64,000 nt of DNA from Cutibacterium namnetense (GTDB lineage: Bacteria > Actinomycetota > Actinomycetes > Propionibacteriales > Propionibacteriaceae), in the NCBI RefSeq assembly GCF_001642025.1, contig NZ_LWHO01000003.1, positions 411,279 through 475,278 of the forward strand, given 5' to 3'. Of this stretch, positions 27,855-37,679 are shown piece after piece (within the stretch, counting starts at the first letter, position 1; each line of letters begins with the position of its first letter). The position numbers and the translations under genes were made by a program. The notes beneath the pieces are model-generated. The model was not told the origin of the DNA. It did no database searches and was given only the letters and a program-made list of their open reading frames with translations.

Positions 27855-28883
27855 ATGTCGGTGGAACACTCGCCCGTTGACCCGTCGGCCGAACCCCCTG
27901 AAAAGGCTGAGGAAGCAGCCCTACGACCTGGCGTGCTGGCAGAGTTCGGGGGACAGCAGCGAGTAGCCGACCAGCTGGGCCTGGTCCTTGCAGCGTCGAA
28001 GTCCCGCGGCACGACTCCCGACCATGTCCTGCTGTCGGGGCCACCCGGTCTTGGCAAAACCACTTTGGCCATGATTATTGCCTCAGAAATGTCGGCACCA
28101 ATCCGGATTTCTTCCGGTCCTGCCATTCAGCATGCCGGGGACTTGGCTGCGATCTTATCCTCGCTAGTACCTGGTGAAGTGTTCTTTCTTGATGAGATTC
28201 ACCGGATGTCTAAGCCCGCCGAAGAAATGCTCTACCTGGCGATGGAGGATTTCCGGGTCGATGTCGTGGTAGGGAAGGGGCCAGGAGCTACCGCGATCCC
28301 GATTGACATCCCGCCATTCACGTTAGTGGGAGCAACGACGCGGGCCGGACTATTACCGGGGCCATTGCGTGACCGCTTCGGCTTTACTGCCCAGCTTGAC
28401 TACTACGAGGTAGCCGACCTTGAACGGATCGTGAAGCGATCGGCCGGGGTCATTGGAGTTGAGCTTGCCGAAGGTACGGCGCGCACGATTGCGTCGCGGT
28501 CTCGCGGTACGCCCCGTATCGCTAACCGATTACTTCGACGGGTCCGCGACTGGGCGGACGTTAATAGCGAGTCCCCTGTGACGCCGCACGGTGCTGAGAC
28601 CGCCCTTGACCTCTACGAGGTTGATCCGTTGGGTCTGGACCGTCTCGACAGGGCGGTTCTCCATGCGGTGTGCCTGAAGTTTGGGGGCGGGCCGGTAGGT
28701 TTGTCAACCCTTGCTATTAGCGTGGGGGAGGAGCCGCAGACAGTTGAGGAGGTTGCTGAACCTTTCCTGGTACGACTTGGTTTTCTCATGCGCACCCCGA
28801 GGGGCCGCGTCGCTACAGATAGGGCCTGGCGGCATCTTGGCCTTGAACCACCTCCTGACAGTTCCGGTGAGGGACTGTTCTGA
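27855..28883 (+). CDS. ruvB: Holliday junction DNA helicase subunit RuvB
   Basis: This 342-residue AAA+ motor drives branch migration with RuvA. Walker A is [12 protein letters not shown] (about residue 60), Walker B is [10 protein letters not shown], sensor 1 is GATTRAG, and the Arg finger region is PLRDRFG. A C-terminal winged helix covers the last 80 residues. The start ATG 27855 has AAGGAGA upstream; a short non-conserved acidic N-terminus precedes the domain. Confidence 0.98.
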   Translation: MSVEHSPVDPSAEPPEKAEEAALRPGVLAEFGGQQRVADQLGLVLAASKSRGTTPDHVLLSGPPGLGKTTLAMIIASEMSAPIRISSGPAIQHAGDLAAILSSLVPGEVFFLDEIHRMSKPAEEMLYLAMEDFRVDVVVGKGPGATAIPIDIPPFTLVGATTRAGLLPGPLRDRFGFTAQLDYYEVADLERIVKRSAGVIGVELAEGTARTIASRSRGTPRIANRLLRRVRDWADVNSESPVTPHGAETALDLYEVDPLGLDRLDRAVLHAVCLKFGGGPVGLSTLAISVGEEPQTVEEVAEPFLVRLGFLMRTPRGRVATDRAWRHLGLEPPPDSSGEGLF

Positions 28884-28943
28884 CCGCGTTGACCAAGCCG
28901 GGGTAGCATGACCCCGGTCACATCCGAAGACAAGGAACGATTT

Positions 28944-29378
28944 ATGCCTCTTCTCGCTAGCCCGCTGGGCGGATTTATGCCTCTGCTGATTATTTTCATC
29001 GTGCTTATTGGCTTCACGGTGTGGCAGGGCAAGCGGCAGGTCAAGAAGCAGCAGGAGGAGCGCGCTCAACTTGAGTCACGTCTCGAGGTTGGCACTCGTG
29101 TCGTGCTCAACAGCGGTCTGTTCGTAACCATTACCCATCTCGGGGACAATCAGGCTGTCGTTGAGCTTGCCCCGGGCGTTGAGGTGAGCGTCCTTAAGCA
29201 GGCGATCGTTCGGCCCGCCGGTGACGAGGAGGAATTCGCGTTCGCTGATGACGCCACCTCTGAAGACTCCACGACTCATGATGATGGCGCCGTCGCTGAA
29301 CCGGAGAGTGAGGTAATGACCTCTCCTGAGACCTCCGCTGCGATTGCTCGTACCTCTGACGAGCAGCCGCGGGCCTGA
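28944..29378 (+). CDS. yajC: Sec translocon accessory protein YajC
   Basis: This 144-residue single-pass membrane protein is a partner of SecDF. One TM segment (PLLIIFIVLIGFTVWQ) is followed by the cytoplasmic domain RVVLNSGLFVTITHLGDN. The C-terminal 50 residues are acidic and Ser/Thr-rich with no fixed structure expected. ATG 28944 follows AAGGAACG; an ATG at 28908 in frame is less well placed. It lies 30 bp before secD. Confidence 0.94.
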   Translation: MPLLASPLGGFMPLLIIFIVLIGFTVWQGKRQVKKQQEERAQLESRLEVGTRVVLNSGLFVTITHLGDNQAVVELAPGVEVSVLKQAIVRPAGDEEEFAFADDATSEDSTTHDDGAVAEPESEVMTSPETSAAIARTSDEQPRA

Positions 29379-29408
29379 TATACACCAAGATCAAGGGATT
29401 TATTCGAC

Positions 29409-31100
29409 GTGGCAACGAAAAAGCGAACACATCATCCAGGTAGAACTCTGGTGATCTTCCTGGTGATCATCATTGTCATGTACGTACTCATGGGAGTTAT
29501 GCGTACTTGGTCACCCAAGCTCGGGTTGGACCTTAGGGGTGGCACCTCCGTCACTCTGACGGCCAAGACGGAAGACGGCAAGGCTCCTCCGGCAACGAGC
29601 CTGGAGCAGGCTCGTCTCATCATCCAGCAACGAGTGAACGCGCTCGGGGTGGGTGAGTCGTCGGTGAAGACGATGGGTGATCGTAACATCGTCGTCTCAG
29701 CCCCGAATGTCGAGAGTTCCAAACTTGTGGAGATGGTCGGTCAGACCGCTCAACTCGGCTTCCGTATGGTCTATGCGGAGGAGCCGGTGAGCCGCAAGAG
29801 TGAGACTTCCGAGCCAGCAAAACCATCTGCTCTTCCTACCCCGAGCCCCAGTGCCAAGACCTCGTCTTCGCCAGGGGCATCTGCTAGCCCCAAGGATGAT
29901 GCTAAGCCCAGTGCCTCGCGGTACAACGAGAAGGATCCCCAGTCGGCTGCCAAGATGGTAAAGGCTGCCCAGGAGTGGAAGCCTACGCCGGAAGACCAGA
30001 AGGCCTTCGAGGACTATAAGTGTGCGAAGTCGGTAGATTCGCCAGGTGAGAAGTCGCTCGTGACGTGTGACCGTGAAGGCACCACGAAATATTTGCTGTC
30101 CCCGGTCGCCATTTCCGGTACCCAGGTTGTCAGTGCTGATTCCGGCATTCCGCAGGGACAGTTGTCCTACGTGGTTAACCTGAAATTCAATTCCATTGGC
30201 ACCACCTCGTTCAGTGACGCTACGACATACCTGTGTTCTAAAATGACTCCACAGAATCAGTTTGCGGTCGTTCTGGATGGCAAGGTTATCTCTTCCCCGC
30301 AGCTCGACGGTAGTAAGGGCGCGTCCTGTCCGATTAACGGGGGCGAGGCTCAGATCTCTGGCCACTTCACCCAAGACAGCGCGGCTGATCTCGCCAACGT
30401 CCTGAAATACGGCGCTCTTCCGCTGTCGTTCGACATCTCCAGCGTCGACAACATTTCGCCCACCCTTGGTGGTGAGCAACTTCGAGCTGGCATCATTGCT
30501 GGCATCATTGGCCTGATTGTCGTCGGCGGCTACTGCTTGCTGTACTACCGTGGCCTAGGTCTGGTGACCCTCGGCTCCCTCATCGTTGCTGGTATTACCA
30601 CCTATGCGGCCATGGTGCTGCTCGGTGAGGCCGTCGGATTCACTCTTTCGTTGGCCGGTATCGCCGGCGCGATTGTGGCTATCGGCGTGACAGCAGACTC
30701 CTTCATCGTCTACTTCGAACGCATCCGAGACGAGATCCGCGAGGGACGTACCCTGCGCACCGCTCTTCAGACTGGTTGGGCAAAAGCCCGGGGCACGATC
30801 CTCATGGCCGACGGCGTATCTCTGCTGTCCGCTGTCGTCTTGTTCGTGCTGTCTGTAGACCAGGTGAAGGGATTCGCATTTACCCTCGGTCTGACCACAC
30901 TTATCGATCTCGTTATTTGTTTCTTCTTTACCCATCCCATCGTGACCGTGTTAGGGCGCACAAAGTTCTGGGGACGGGGCCGACGCGGTTCTGGCCTCGA
31001 GGCGGCGCATATGGGCGTCACTGAGAGCCAATTGCTCGGTCGCAGGAGTAGGCGATCTGCTCCGAGAGCAAAACGCACCGTCGAGTCGGAGGAGGTCTGA
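29409..31100 (+). CDS. secD: Protein translocase subunit SecD
   Basis: This 563-residue proton-driven component of Sec export has a first TM (about 14-32) and the D1 signature LGLDLRGGTSVTL. The large external P1 domain carries a Pro/Ser/Lys-rich insertion around 125-180 (PSPSAKTSSSPGASASPKDD). Five C-terminal TM segments follow, starting near ISPTLGGEQLRAGIIAG. GTG 29409 has only a weak AAGGGA 10 nt upstream. It is coupled to secF, which starts 2 bp after its stop. Confidence 0.96.
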   Translation: MATKKRTHHPGRTLVIFLVIIIVMYVLMGVMRTWSPKLGLDLRGGTSVTLTAKTEDGKAPPATSLEQARLIIQQRVNALGVGESSVKTMGDRNIVVSAPNVESSKLVEMVGQTAQLGFRMVYAEEPVSRKSETSEPAKPSALPTPSPSAKTSSSPGASASPKDDAKPSASRYNEKDPQSAAKMVKAAQEWKPTPEDQKAFEDYKCAKSVDSPGEKSLVTCDREGTTKYLLSPVAISGTQVVSADSGIPQGQLSYVVNLKFNSIGTTSFSDATTYLCSKMTPQNQFAVVLDGKVISSPQLDGSKGASCPINGGEAQISGHFTQDSAADLANVLKYGALPLSFDISSVDNISPTLGGEQLRAGIIAGIIGLIVVGGYCLLYYRGLGLVTLGSLIVAGITTYAAMVLLGEAVGFTLSLAGIAGAIVAIGVTADSFIVYFERIRDEIREGRTLRTALQTGWAKARGTILMADGVSLLSAVVLFVLSVDQVKGFAFTLGLTTLIDLVICFFFTHPIVTVLGRTKFWGRGRRGSGLEAAHMGVTESQLLGRRSRRSAPRAKRTVESEEV

Positions 31101-31101
31101 G

Positions 31102-32277
31102 ATGACTGACGACATGAATACCCAGACCTCGTCTGTTACCATGAAGCCTCCTAGCGGCGGCACGGCAGACAAGAAACGCAAGCATGGCTTCACCCATGCC
31201 CTATACACCGGTGAGATCTCCTATGGATTCATCCAGCGTCGCAAGCTCTGGTACACCATTAGTGCAGTCGTTATCGTCATCTCACTGATCGGTCTGCTGG
31301 TACGCGGCCTGAACCTCGGCATTGAGTTTAAGGGCGGTGTGCAGTTTCGGGCTCCGGCTCACGTGGCTACCTCGACTATCGACGACGTCCGAAAGTCGGT
31401 GCTGTCGTCGGGTGCTCCCGACATGGATGCGACCGAGGTTGTCAGTCTCGGTTCGGATGCTGTCCAGGTGCAGACTCGGGCTCTCAACAATGATGAGACC
31501 ACGAAGGTCCAGGAGGCCATTGCTAAGGCTACCGGGACGAAGACGAGTTCGGTCACCTACTCCAAGGTTGGTAGCCAGTGGGGTGAGCAGATCACCAGTA
31601 AGGCTATTAAGGCGTTGGTCGTCTTCCTGGTCTTGGTGATGTTGCAGATTTGGGTCTATTTCCGGCATTGGAAGATGTCTATTGCCGCCTTGATAGCTCT
31701 CTTACACGACCTCATCGTCACTATCGGCATCTATGCGCTGGTTGGATTCACGGTCTCACCGTCGACAGTCATTGGTGTCCTCACGATTCTGGGCTATTCC
31801 TTGTACGACACCGTCGTGGTTTTCGACAAGGTGCGCGAGAACGTCCAGGGCATCGACAAGCGCGATTACACCTTTGCTGAGGGAGCTAACCGAGCTGTTA
31901 ACCAGGTACTGGTGCGGTCCATTAACACCACCATCGTCGGCGTGTTACCGGTCGCCGCGCTGCTCTTCGCTGGTGTCTTTGTGCTGGGCTCCGGCCCGCT
32001 GGAAGACCTTGGTCTGGCTCTGTTCGTCGGAATGATCGTCGGTGCCTACTCCTCGATCTTCATTGCAACCCCGGTGTTCACTCAGCTGAGTGAGCATGAG
32101 CCGGCTATGAAGGAGCACACCGCCCGCGTTCTGCGTCGCCGGCAGCGGGCTGCTCAGAAGACTCCTCAGGTGATCGCTGAGACCGTTGCTGGGGAAGGTC
32201 CACGCGACGTGACGACCATTACCGAGAATGGTCGTCACCAGCCACGTCGTGCCACCCGTGCCGAGAGGAAGAAATGA
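31102..32277 (+). CDS. secF: Protein translocase subunit SecF
   Basis: This 391-residue partner of SecD has TM1 followed by the LGIEFKGGVQF motif (the equivalent of SecD GLDLRGG), a small P4 domain and five TM segments. These include the conserved GYSLYDTVVVFDKVREN. The N-terminal 45 residues are polar, and the C-terminus ends in a basic, disordered tail. ATG 31102 has GGAGG at good distance. It overlaps apt by ATGA. Confidence 0.97.
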   Translation: MTDDMNTQTSSVTMKPPSGGTADKKRKHGFTHALYTGEISYGFIQRRKLWYTISAVVIVISLIGLLVRGLNLGIEFKGGVQFRAPAHVATSTIDDVRKSVLSSGAPDMDATEVVSLGSDAVQVQTRALNNDETTKVQEAIAKATGTKTSSVTYSKVGSQWGEQITSKAIKALVVFLVLVMLQIWVYFRHWKMSIAALIALLHDLIVTIGIYALVGFTVSPSTVIGVLTILGYSLYDTVVVFDKVRENVQGIDKRDYTFAEGANRAVNQVLVRSINTTIVGVLPVAALLFAGVFVLGSGPLEDLGLALFVGMIVGAYSSIFIATPVFTQLSEHEPAMKEHTARVLRRRQRAAQKTPQVIAETVAGEGPRDVTTITENGRHQPRRATRAERKK

Positions 32278-32807
32278 CCTATCGTAAGGACCTGATTGCT
32301 AGCCTGATTCGGGATGTCCCGGACTTTCCGGAGCCCGGGGTCACTTTTAAGGACATCACTCCGCTACTGGCAAATCCTAATGGTTACGCGGCTGCGATCT
32401 CCGAGCTCGTCGACACTGCTGCTCGTGACGTGGACGTCGTCGTCGGTATGGAAGCGCGTGGGTTCATGTTCGCCGGGCCGGTAGCTCTTTCCCTGGGAGC
32501 GGGATTTGTTCCCGTCCGCAAGCCCGGGAAGCTTCCGGGTGAGGTCTATTCTCAATCTTTCGTGCTGGAGTATGGTTCGGAAACCCTGACAGTCCATCAG
32601 GATGCGGTGCCGCCGGGGTCCAAGGTGCTCATCGTCGATGACGTCCTCGCGACTGCCGGCACAGTTCGCGCTACCGCCTCCCTTGTGGAGCAGCTGGGTG
32701 CAGAGCTGGTCGGTGTATCGGTACTCTTAGAGCTGTCGGCCCTGGGAGGTCGCGAGAAGCTTGATCGCGCCGGAATCGGTCCTGTCGACGCAGTCCTCAC
32801 AGTCTGA
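32274..32807 (+). CDS. apt: Adenine phosphoribosyltransferase
   Basis: This 177-residue type-I PRTase salvages adenine to AMP with PRPP. The PRPP loop is VLIVDDVLATAGT (about 119-131), and the adenine-binding N-terminal IRDVPDFPEPGVTFKDITPL is standard. ATG 32274 overlaps secF. Placement between secF and rel is a common actinobacterial order. The stop is 2 bp before the K+ channel gene. Confidence 0.97.
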   Translation: MTYRKDLIASLIRDVPDFPEPGVTFKDITPLLANPNGYAAAISELVDTAARDVDVVVGMEARGFMFAGPVALSLGAGFVPVRKPGKLPGEVYSQSFVLEYGSETLTVHQDAVPPGSKVLIVDDVLATAGTVRATASLVEQLGAELVGVSVLLELSALGGREKLDRAGIGPVDAVLTV

Positions 32808-32809
32808 TC

Positions 32810-33904
32810 ATGGTCTCGGAATCATCCGGATCCGCGGGGCGTCACAGCATCTTCGAGCAGACCGCTCTAGTCAAGCTTCCGTTTAAAGCGACCGAGCCAT
32901 TTCGAGAACTGATTAAGCGGTTGGTCTGGTCAGCGGTATTGCTGCTGGTTAGTACGCTGATTGTGTGGGTCGATCGGAAGTCATACGTTGATACGACCGC
33001 TGGAGACGGCGTCTCTTTCATTGACGCCTTTTATTACTCAACGGTCACCGTCACCACCACCGGCTACGGTGACATCACCCCGGTCGCCCCGCATGCGCGG
33101 CTTATTAACGCCTTCATCATTACGCCGCTGCGCATTACTTTCCTGGTGCTGTTAGTTGGCACCACCCTCGAGATGTTGGCCAGTGAGGGGCGACGCGGCC
33201 TGCTCGATAGTGCCTGGAGGAAGCGCATGAGGAACCACACCGTCGTTATCGGGTACGGCACGAAAGGCCGCAGCGCGGTCAATACACTGCGTAACCACGA
33301 CGTCCCGGCTGAGAAGATTGTCGTGATTGACTCCCGTCCCTCGGCAGTGGCTGAGGCCAACCGGTCTGGGTTGGCGGCGTTCGAGGGAGACGCCACTCGT
33401 CGCGATCTCTTAAGGCGAGCTGAGATTAGTAAAGCGCGGGAGGTCGTCATTACCCTCAATCGAGATGACTCGGCGATTCTGACGACCCTGACGGTCCGCC
33501 AGCTCAACCCGCGCTGCCACATCGTCGTTTCTGGTCGAGAGGACGAGAATCTCCCGTTGCTGCGCGAGTCTGGTGCCGATGCTGTCGTCACCTCTGCTGA
33601 CGCAGTGGGACGATTGCTCGGATTGTCATCGGTCAACCCGCACGTCGGCACCGTTGTAGACGATCTGCTGTCCAGCTCCAAAGGTATGGAGGTTGTTCAG
33701 AGGATGGTTTCCAGAAGCGAGGTGGGCGCACGTCCAGCCGATATTCAAAATGAACGGGTACTGGCGGTCATTCGAAACGACGTACTGCGCAACTTTTACG
33801 ATTCCTCGGTGGGCCAGTTGCAGGCCGGCGACGTCATCGTGGTCGTGCGCAAAGCGGTTCCACGCCCTCATGAACCACAACCTGACAGCGACCTGGTGCG
33901 CTGA
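32810..33904 (+). CDS. Two-TM potassium channel with RCK (TrkA-N/TrkA-C) domain
   Basis: This 364-residue protein is a Kch/MthK-type channel. TM1 is around residue 42-60, and the pore helix and selectivity filter TTTGYGD are near 82-88. TM2 is around 103-125. A cytosolic Rossmann RCK domain begins at VVIGYGTKGRSAV (about 143) with NAD/ligand-type glycines, and a TrkA-C-like end contains GDVIVVVRK. It assembles as a tetramer in the membrane and lets K+ pass under control of a ligand bound by RCK. It starts 2 bp after apt without an obvious ribosome site. A gap of 113 bp separates it from rel. Confidence 0.92.
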   Translation: MVSESSGSAGRHSIFEQTALVKLPFKATEPFRELIKRLVWSAVLLLVSTLIVWVDRKSYVDTTAGDGVSFIDAFYYSTVTVTTTGYGDITPVAPHARLINAFIITPLRITFLVLLVGTTLEMLASEGRRGLLDSAWRKRMRNHTVVIGYGTKGRSAVNTLRNHDVPAEKIVVIDSRPSAVAEANRSGLAAFEGDATRRDLLRRAEISKAREVVITLNRDDSAILTTLTVRQLNPRCHIVVSGREDENLPLLRESGADAVVTSADAVGRLLGLSSVNPHVGTVVDDLLSSSKGMEVVQRMVSRSEVGARPADIQNERVLAVIRNDVLRNFYDSSVGQLQAGDVIVVVRKAVPRPHEPQPDSDLVR

Positions 33905-34017
33905 GAGCAGCGGATCTAGGCGTTGGTGCTACAAGCCCCTAGCACAGCGCACTCAGCGGACGGCGAGGTGTGCAGTGCCACTAGAATGAGGAATCTAACT
34001 TGCTAGGAGGTGACCCG

Positions 34018-36339
34018 ATGACCGACGACAGCGTCTATGGCCCGTACGGTTCGGGTAAGGGAAGCCTGGGCAAGCCGAAACCTGGTCAGCAGCGTCCCCA
34101 GCCCCGCATGCGGATGCGCGAGCGCATTGTGCGGTGGGGGACACCGAAATCATCAGCCCCGACCCAAAGCGTCACCGATCCTTTGATATCGGTAGTGCTG
34201 GCCAACCATCCGAAGGCTGATACTGCCCTCATTGATCGGGCGTATCGCACTGCTGAGCATTATCACCGCGGGCAGTCTCGTAAGTCTGGTGATCCCTACA
34301 TCACACATCCGCTCGCGGTGACGATGATCCTCGCTGAGCTCGGCATGGACGAGCGGACTCTATGCGCCGGCCTCCTGCATGACACCGTCGAGGACACTTC
34401 CTACACCAACGAACAGCTCACTGCCGATTTCGGTGAAGAAGTCGCCCTCCTCGTTGATGGGGTCACCAAGCTTGACAAGGTCCAATATGGGGATTCTGCG
34501 AAGGCTGAGACCATTCGCAAGATGGTTATCGCGATGAGCCGAGATATTCGAGTTCTCGTCATCAAGCTGGCAGATCGGCTGCACAATATGCGCACGCTGG
34601 GGTTTTTGCGTCCCGACAAGCAGAACCGTATCGCCAAGGAGACCCTTGAGATTTTCGCTCCGCTGGCCCACCGCCTGGGCATGAACGCCATCAAGTGGGA
34701 GCTGGAGGATCTGTGCTTTTCCACCCTTAACCCAAAGCTTTACGACGAGATCGTCCATATGGTTGCGGAGCGGGCTCCGCAGCGGGAAGCCCAGCTCAAA
34801 GACGTCATCTCAATCGTTCGTCAGGACCTTGACGAGGCGGGTATCAAAGCCACCGTCTACGGACGACCGAAGCACTATTACTCGATCTATCAAAAGATGG
34901 TAGTGCGCGGCAGGGACTTCTCCGATATCTACGACCTCACCGGTCTGCGCATCCTCGTCGATACTCCGCGCGATTGTTACGCAGCTCTGGGTGTTATGCA
35001 TGTGCGATGGAACCCTCTTCCTGGTCGGTTCAAGGACTACATCGCAATGCCCAAGTACAACATGTACCAGTCCTTGCACACCACGGTGCTGGGGCCAGGC
35101 GGTCAGCCGGTCGAGTTACAGATTCGCACCCACGAGATGCATCGGCGCGCCGAGTATGGTGTGGCAGCTCACTGGAAGTACAAGGAAAATCCCAATGCCG
35201 TTGGCCGAGGGATTCAGCCTGACGGCACAGATCTTTCGTGGGTGCAATCGCTCAATCAGTGGTCCAAGGAAGAGTCTGATCCCAGCGAGTTCCTCGATTC
35301 GCTGCGTTTCGAGATCAACTCTCGCGAGGTGTATGTGTTCACCCCCAAAGGCGACGTCATGAGCCTTCCCCAGGGCGCCACTCCGGTTGACTTCGCCTAT
35401 GCTGTCCACACCGAGGTTGGCCACCGCTGTATTGGTGCCAGGGTGAACGGCAAACTTGTCACGCTCGATACCAAACTCACCAACGGCGATGTCGTCGATA
35501 TCCTCACGTCAAACGCGCCTGACGCTGGTCCCAGTCGGGACTGGCTGGGGTTCATTGCCTCTCCTCGTGCCCGTTCCAAGATCAAGTCTTACTTCACTAA
35601 GGAGCGCCGCGAAGAGTCCATAGAAGCCGGCAAGGACGCCATCGCAAAGCAGTTACGCCAAGCTGGTGTGCCGTTGCAGTCTTTGCTGACTGTCGAATAC
35701 CTCACCGCTGTGGCCGACGACCTTAGGGTGCCCGGTATCAACGCCCTGTATGCGGCGGTCGGGGAGCACAACGTCGGTGCGCAGTCCGTCGTCGAGAAGC
35801 TCATCGCGTTAGGGGGCGGCCCGGAAGAAACTACCGCTGACGTCGAGGAAGAATTGGCGGTCGGCGTCAAGGCACCGCGTCATCGCGGTAGCGAAAGCGG
35901 GATTATGGTCGATGGTGACCCCGATATGCTCGTCAAGTTAGCCCGGTGCTGTACCCCGCTACCTGGCGATCCCATCATGGGGTTCGTGACGCGCTATGAC
36001 GGCGTTTCAGTGCATCGAACTGACTGTTCCAATGCTAAGAACCTTCTCGAGCACCCGGAGCGCATCGTTTCGGTGTCGTGGTCTGACGATCAGCAGGCGG
36101 GCTATCGGGTCACCATCCAGGTTGAGGGACTCGATCGTGCCGGTCTGTTACTCGATACCTTCCGAGTTCTCGCCGAGCAGGGGGTGAGCGTTATTTCAGC
36201 CAATATGAGCGCGTCAAAGTCTCATCTCGCCCGGTTGCGGCTCACCTTCGAAGCCCCCGACCCGACTCACCTCAAGCACCTCACTGAGTCGATCCGTCGG
36301 ATCTCAGGGGTTTACGACGTCTTCCGGGTAAAATCCTAA
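34018..36339 (+). CDS. relA: Bifunctional (p)ppGpp synthetase/hydrolase
   Basis: This 773-residue long RSH enzyme of the stringent response has an HD hydrolase domain with HDTVEDT near residue 121-127. The synthetase domain has YGRPKHYYSIYQKM and YDLTGLRI (about 280-310). TGS (about 437-500, YVFTPKGDVMSLP), a helical/zinc-finger-like region with CCTPLPGDP, and a C-terminal ACT domain follow. Both active sites look intact, so it should make and degrade ppGpp. ATG 34018 has CTAGGAGGTG upstream. TAGAAT at 33982-33987 is a plausible -10. A TTG in frame at 34000 lies on the ribosome site and is rejected. Confidence 0.96.
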   Translation: MTDDSVYGPYGSGKGSLGKPKPGQQRPQPRMRMRERIVRWGTPKSSAPTQSVTDPLISVVLANHPKADTALIDRAYRTAEHYHRGQSRKSGDPYITHPLAVTMILAELGMDERTLCAGLLHDTVEDTSYTNEQLTADFGEEVALLVDGVTKLDKVQYGDSAKAETIRKMVIAMSRDIRVLVIKLADRLHNMRTLGFLRPDKQNRIAKETLEIFAPLAHRLGMNAIKWELEDLCFSTLNPKLYDEIVHMVAERAPQREAQLKDVISIVRQDLDEAGIKATVYGRPKHYYSIYQKMVVRGRDFSDIYDLTGLRILVDTPRDCYAALGVMHVRWNPLPGRFKDYIAMPKYNMYQSLHTTVLGPGGQPVELQIRTHEMHRRAEYGVAAHWKYKENPNAVGRGIQPDGTDLSWVQSLNQWSKEESDPSEFLDSLRFEINSREVYVFTPKGDVMSLPQGATPVDFAYAVHTEVGHRCIGARVNGKLVTLDTKLTNGDVVDILTSNAPDAGPSRDWLGFIASPRARSKIKSYFTKERREESIEAGKDAIAKQLRQAGVPLQSLLTVEYLTAVADDLRVPGINALYAAVGEHNVGAQSVVEKLIALGGGPEETTADVEEELAVGVKAPRHRGSESGIMVDGDPDMLVKLARCCTPLPGDPIMGFVTRYDGVSVHRTDCSNAKNLLEHPERIVSVSWSDDQQAGYRVTIQVEGLDRAGLLLDTFRVLAEQGVSVISANMSASKSHLARLRLTFEAPDPTHLKHLTESIRRISGVYDVFRVKS

Positions 36340-36360
36340 AGATTGTCCCGATGCGCTAAT

Positions 36361-36396
36361 GGCCCCGGCCCTGGAAAGTGTCTCAGGGCCGGGGCC
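36361..36396. terminator. Bidirectional terminator between rel and the DUF349 gene
   Basis: Perfect 13-bp arms, GGCCCCGGCCCTG (36361-36373) and CAGGGCCGGGGCC (36384-36396), enclose a 10-nt loop. It starts 21 bp after the rel stop and ends 7 bp before the stop of the convergent DUF349 gene. It has no T-tract, as is common for high-GC actinobacteria, but is very stable. Confidence 0.75.
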
Positions 36397-36403
36397 GCGG
36401 TCA

Positions 36404-37648
36404 TCAGGCACTGAACTCGTCGAGCGCCTTCTGAGCTTCGTCGAGCCAGGTCTGGTAGGTCTTGATCGACTCACGGGCCGCTTCGGCGTCTTTAGTACGG
36501 CCAGCGGTCTCAGCCTTCTCAGCCTGAACACTCAGTTTGCTGATCTGAGTTTTGAACATATCGACGGTGGCGCGGGCACGTTCGCGAGCCTGTGGATCGG
36601 TGCGCTTCCACTCGGCTTCCTCAGCGGAATGGACTTGACGCTCCAAGTCACGGACGCGAGCGTCGATACGCTTCATGGCGTCACGAGGAACGCGACCAAC
36701 CTCGTTGAACTTTTCGAGGAAAGCGCGGAGCTTAACCTTGGCTTCTTCAATGTCCTCGACGGGCAGGATGTCCTTTTCAGCCTTGCCAAGGAGCTCTTCC
36801 TTGATTTCCTGGTTACCACGGTATTCCTCGTCCTGTTGGCTCTGGGCCGCGGCTCGGGCGTCGAAGAACGTGTCCTGGATAGCGCGGAATTCTTTCCAGA
36901 GCTTGTCGTCGACCTCGCGGGGAGCAGGGCCGGCGGCCTTCCATTGACTCATGAGGTCTCGGAACTGGCGAGAGGTCTCGCCCCAAGCCGTCGATTCGGC
37001 CAGTGGACGAGCCTCCTCGATGATGCGTTCCTTGATCACGCGAGCGCGCTCGCGTAGGTGGTTCTGCTGGGCCATGTGCTGCTTGCGGCGTCGGGTAAAT
37101 GTGGTGCGAGCACCGGAGAAACGGTGCCACAACTCGTCGTCGGTCGCCTTGTCGATACGAGGGAGACGACGCCACTGGTCAAGCAGATCGCGAAACTTTC
37201 CAATGCCGCCGCGCCAGTCACTACCGGCAGCAATGGCCTCTGCCTGAGCGACCATCTCCTCTTTGGCCTGCTTGGCGTGGGCCTTAGCTTCAGCGCGCTC
37301 CTCACGACGGGTCTCCGCTTTAGCATCGATAGTGGGGTTCAAGGCCTCCACTCGGGCCGCGAGAGATTCCAGATCGCCAACGGCATTGGCTTCACGAATA
37401 GACGTAACGAGCTTACTGGCTGTTGACCGTGCCTCCTCCGGCGAGGCGGTGCCTGAGTTCACTCGTGATTCCAGCAGCGACACCTCGGTCTCGAGGGCGT
37501 GGTAGCGGCGCACGAAGAATTCAAGGGCTTCCTCGCTAGTGGAGTCCGGCACCTGGCCGACAGACCTTTCCCCGTCGCGAGTACGGACGTAAACGGTGCC
37601 GTCATCATCGACGCGGCCGAAGGACTGCGGAGCTTGTGCGTGACTCAT
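36404..37648 (-). CDS. DUF349-repeat protein
   Basis: The protein has 414 residues from ATG 37648 (MSHAQAPQSFGR); ATG 37657 adds three residues and cannot be excluded. It consists mainly of charged helices and coiled coil with three to four DUF349 repeats, recognisable by W-x(10)-LW motifs (WRRLPRIDKATDDELWHRF, WKAAGPAPREVDDKLWKEF, and related). The family is common in actinobacteria and has no settled enzymatic role. The N-terminus (DDDGTVYVRTRDGERSVG) is a conserved-looking beta segment. It is divergent from the MBL hydrolase with only 31 bp between starts, so the promoters must overlap. Confidence 0.85.
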   Translation of the reverse strand: MSHAQAPQSFGRVDDDGTVYVRTRDGERSVGQVPDSTSEEALEFFVRRYHALETEVSLLESRVNSGTASPEEARSTASKLVTSIREANAVGDLESLAARVEALNPTIDAKAETRREERAEAKAHAKQAKEEMVAQAEAIAAGSDWRGGIGKFRDLLDQWRRLPRIDKATDDELWHRFSGARTTFTRRRKQHMAQQNHLRERARVIKERIIEEARPLAESTAWGETSRQFRDLMSQWKAAGPAPREVDDKLWKEFRAIQDTFFDARAAAQSQQDEEYRGNQEIKEELLGKAEKDILPVEDIEEAKVKLRAFLEKFNEVGRVPRDAMKRIDARVRDLERQVHSAEEAEWKRTDPQARERARATVDMFKTQISKLSVQAEKAETAGRTKDAEAARESIKTYQTWLDEAQKALDEFSA

Positions 37649-37666
37649 ACGATCCATCTTGCCCGA

Positions 37667-37672
37667 TAAAGT
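37667..37672 (+). promoter_or_regulatory. Candidate leaderless -10 element for the MBL-fold hydrolase
   Basis: TAAAGT is followed by 7 nt and the GTG at 37680, without a Shine-Dalgarno sequence. This favours GTG 37680 over the TTG at 37659 as the start. Confidence 0.4.
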
Positions 37673-37679
37673 GGCAAAC

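Noticed and set aside
34000-34017. TTG at 34000 as start of the ppGpp enzyme
   Set aside because: It overlaps the strong Shine-Dalgarno that serves ATG 34018.
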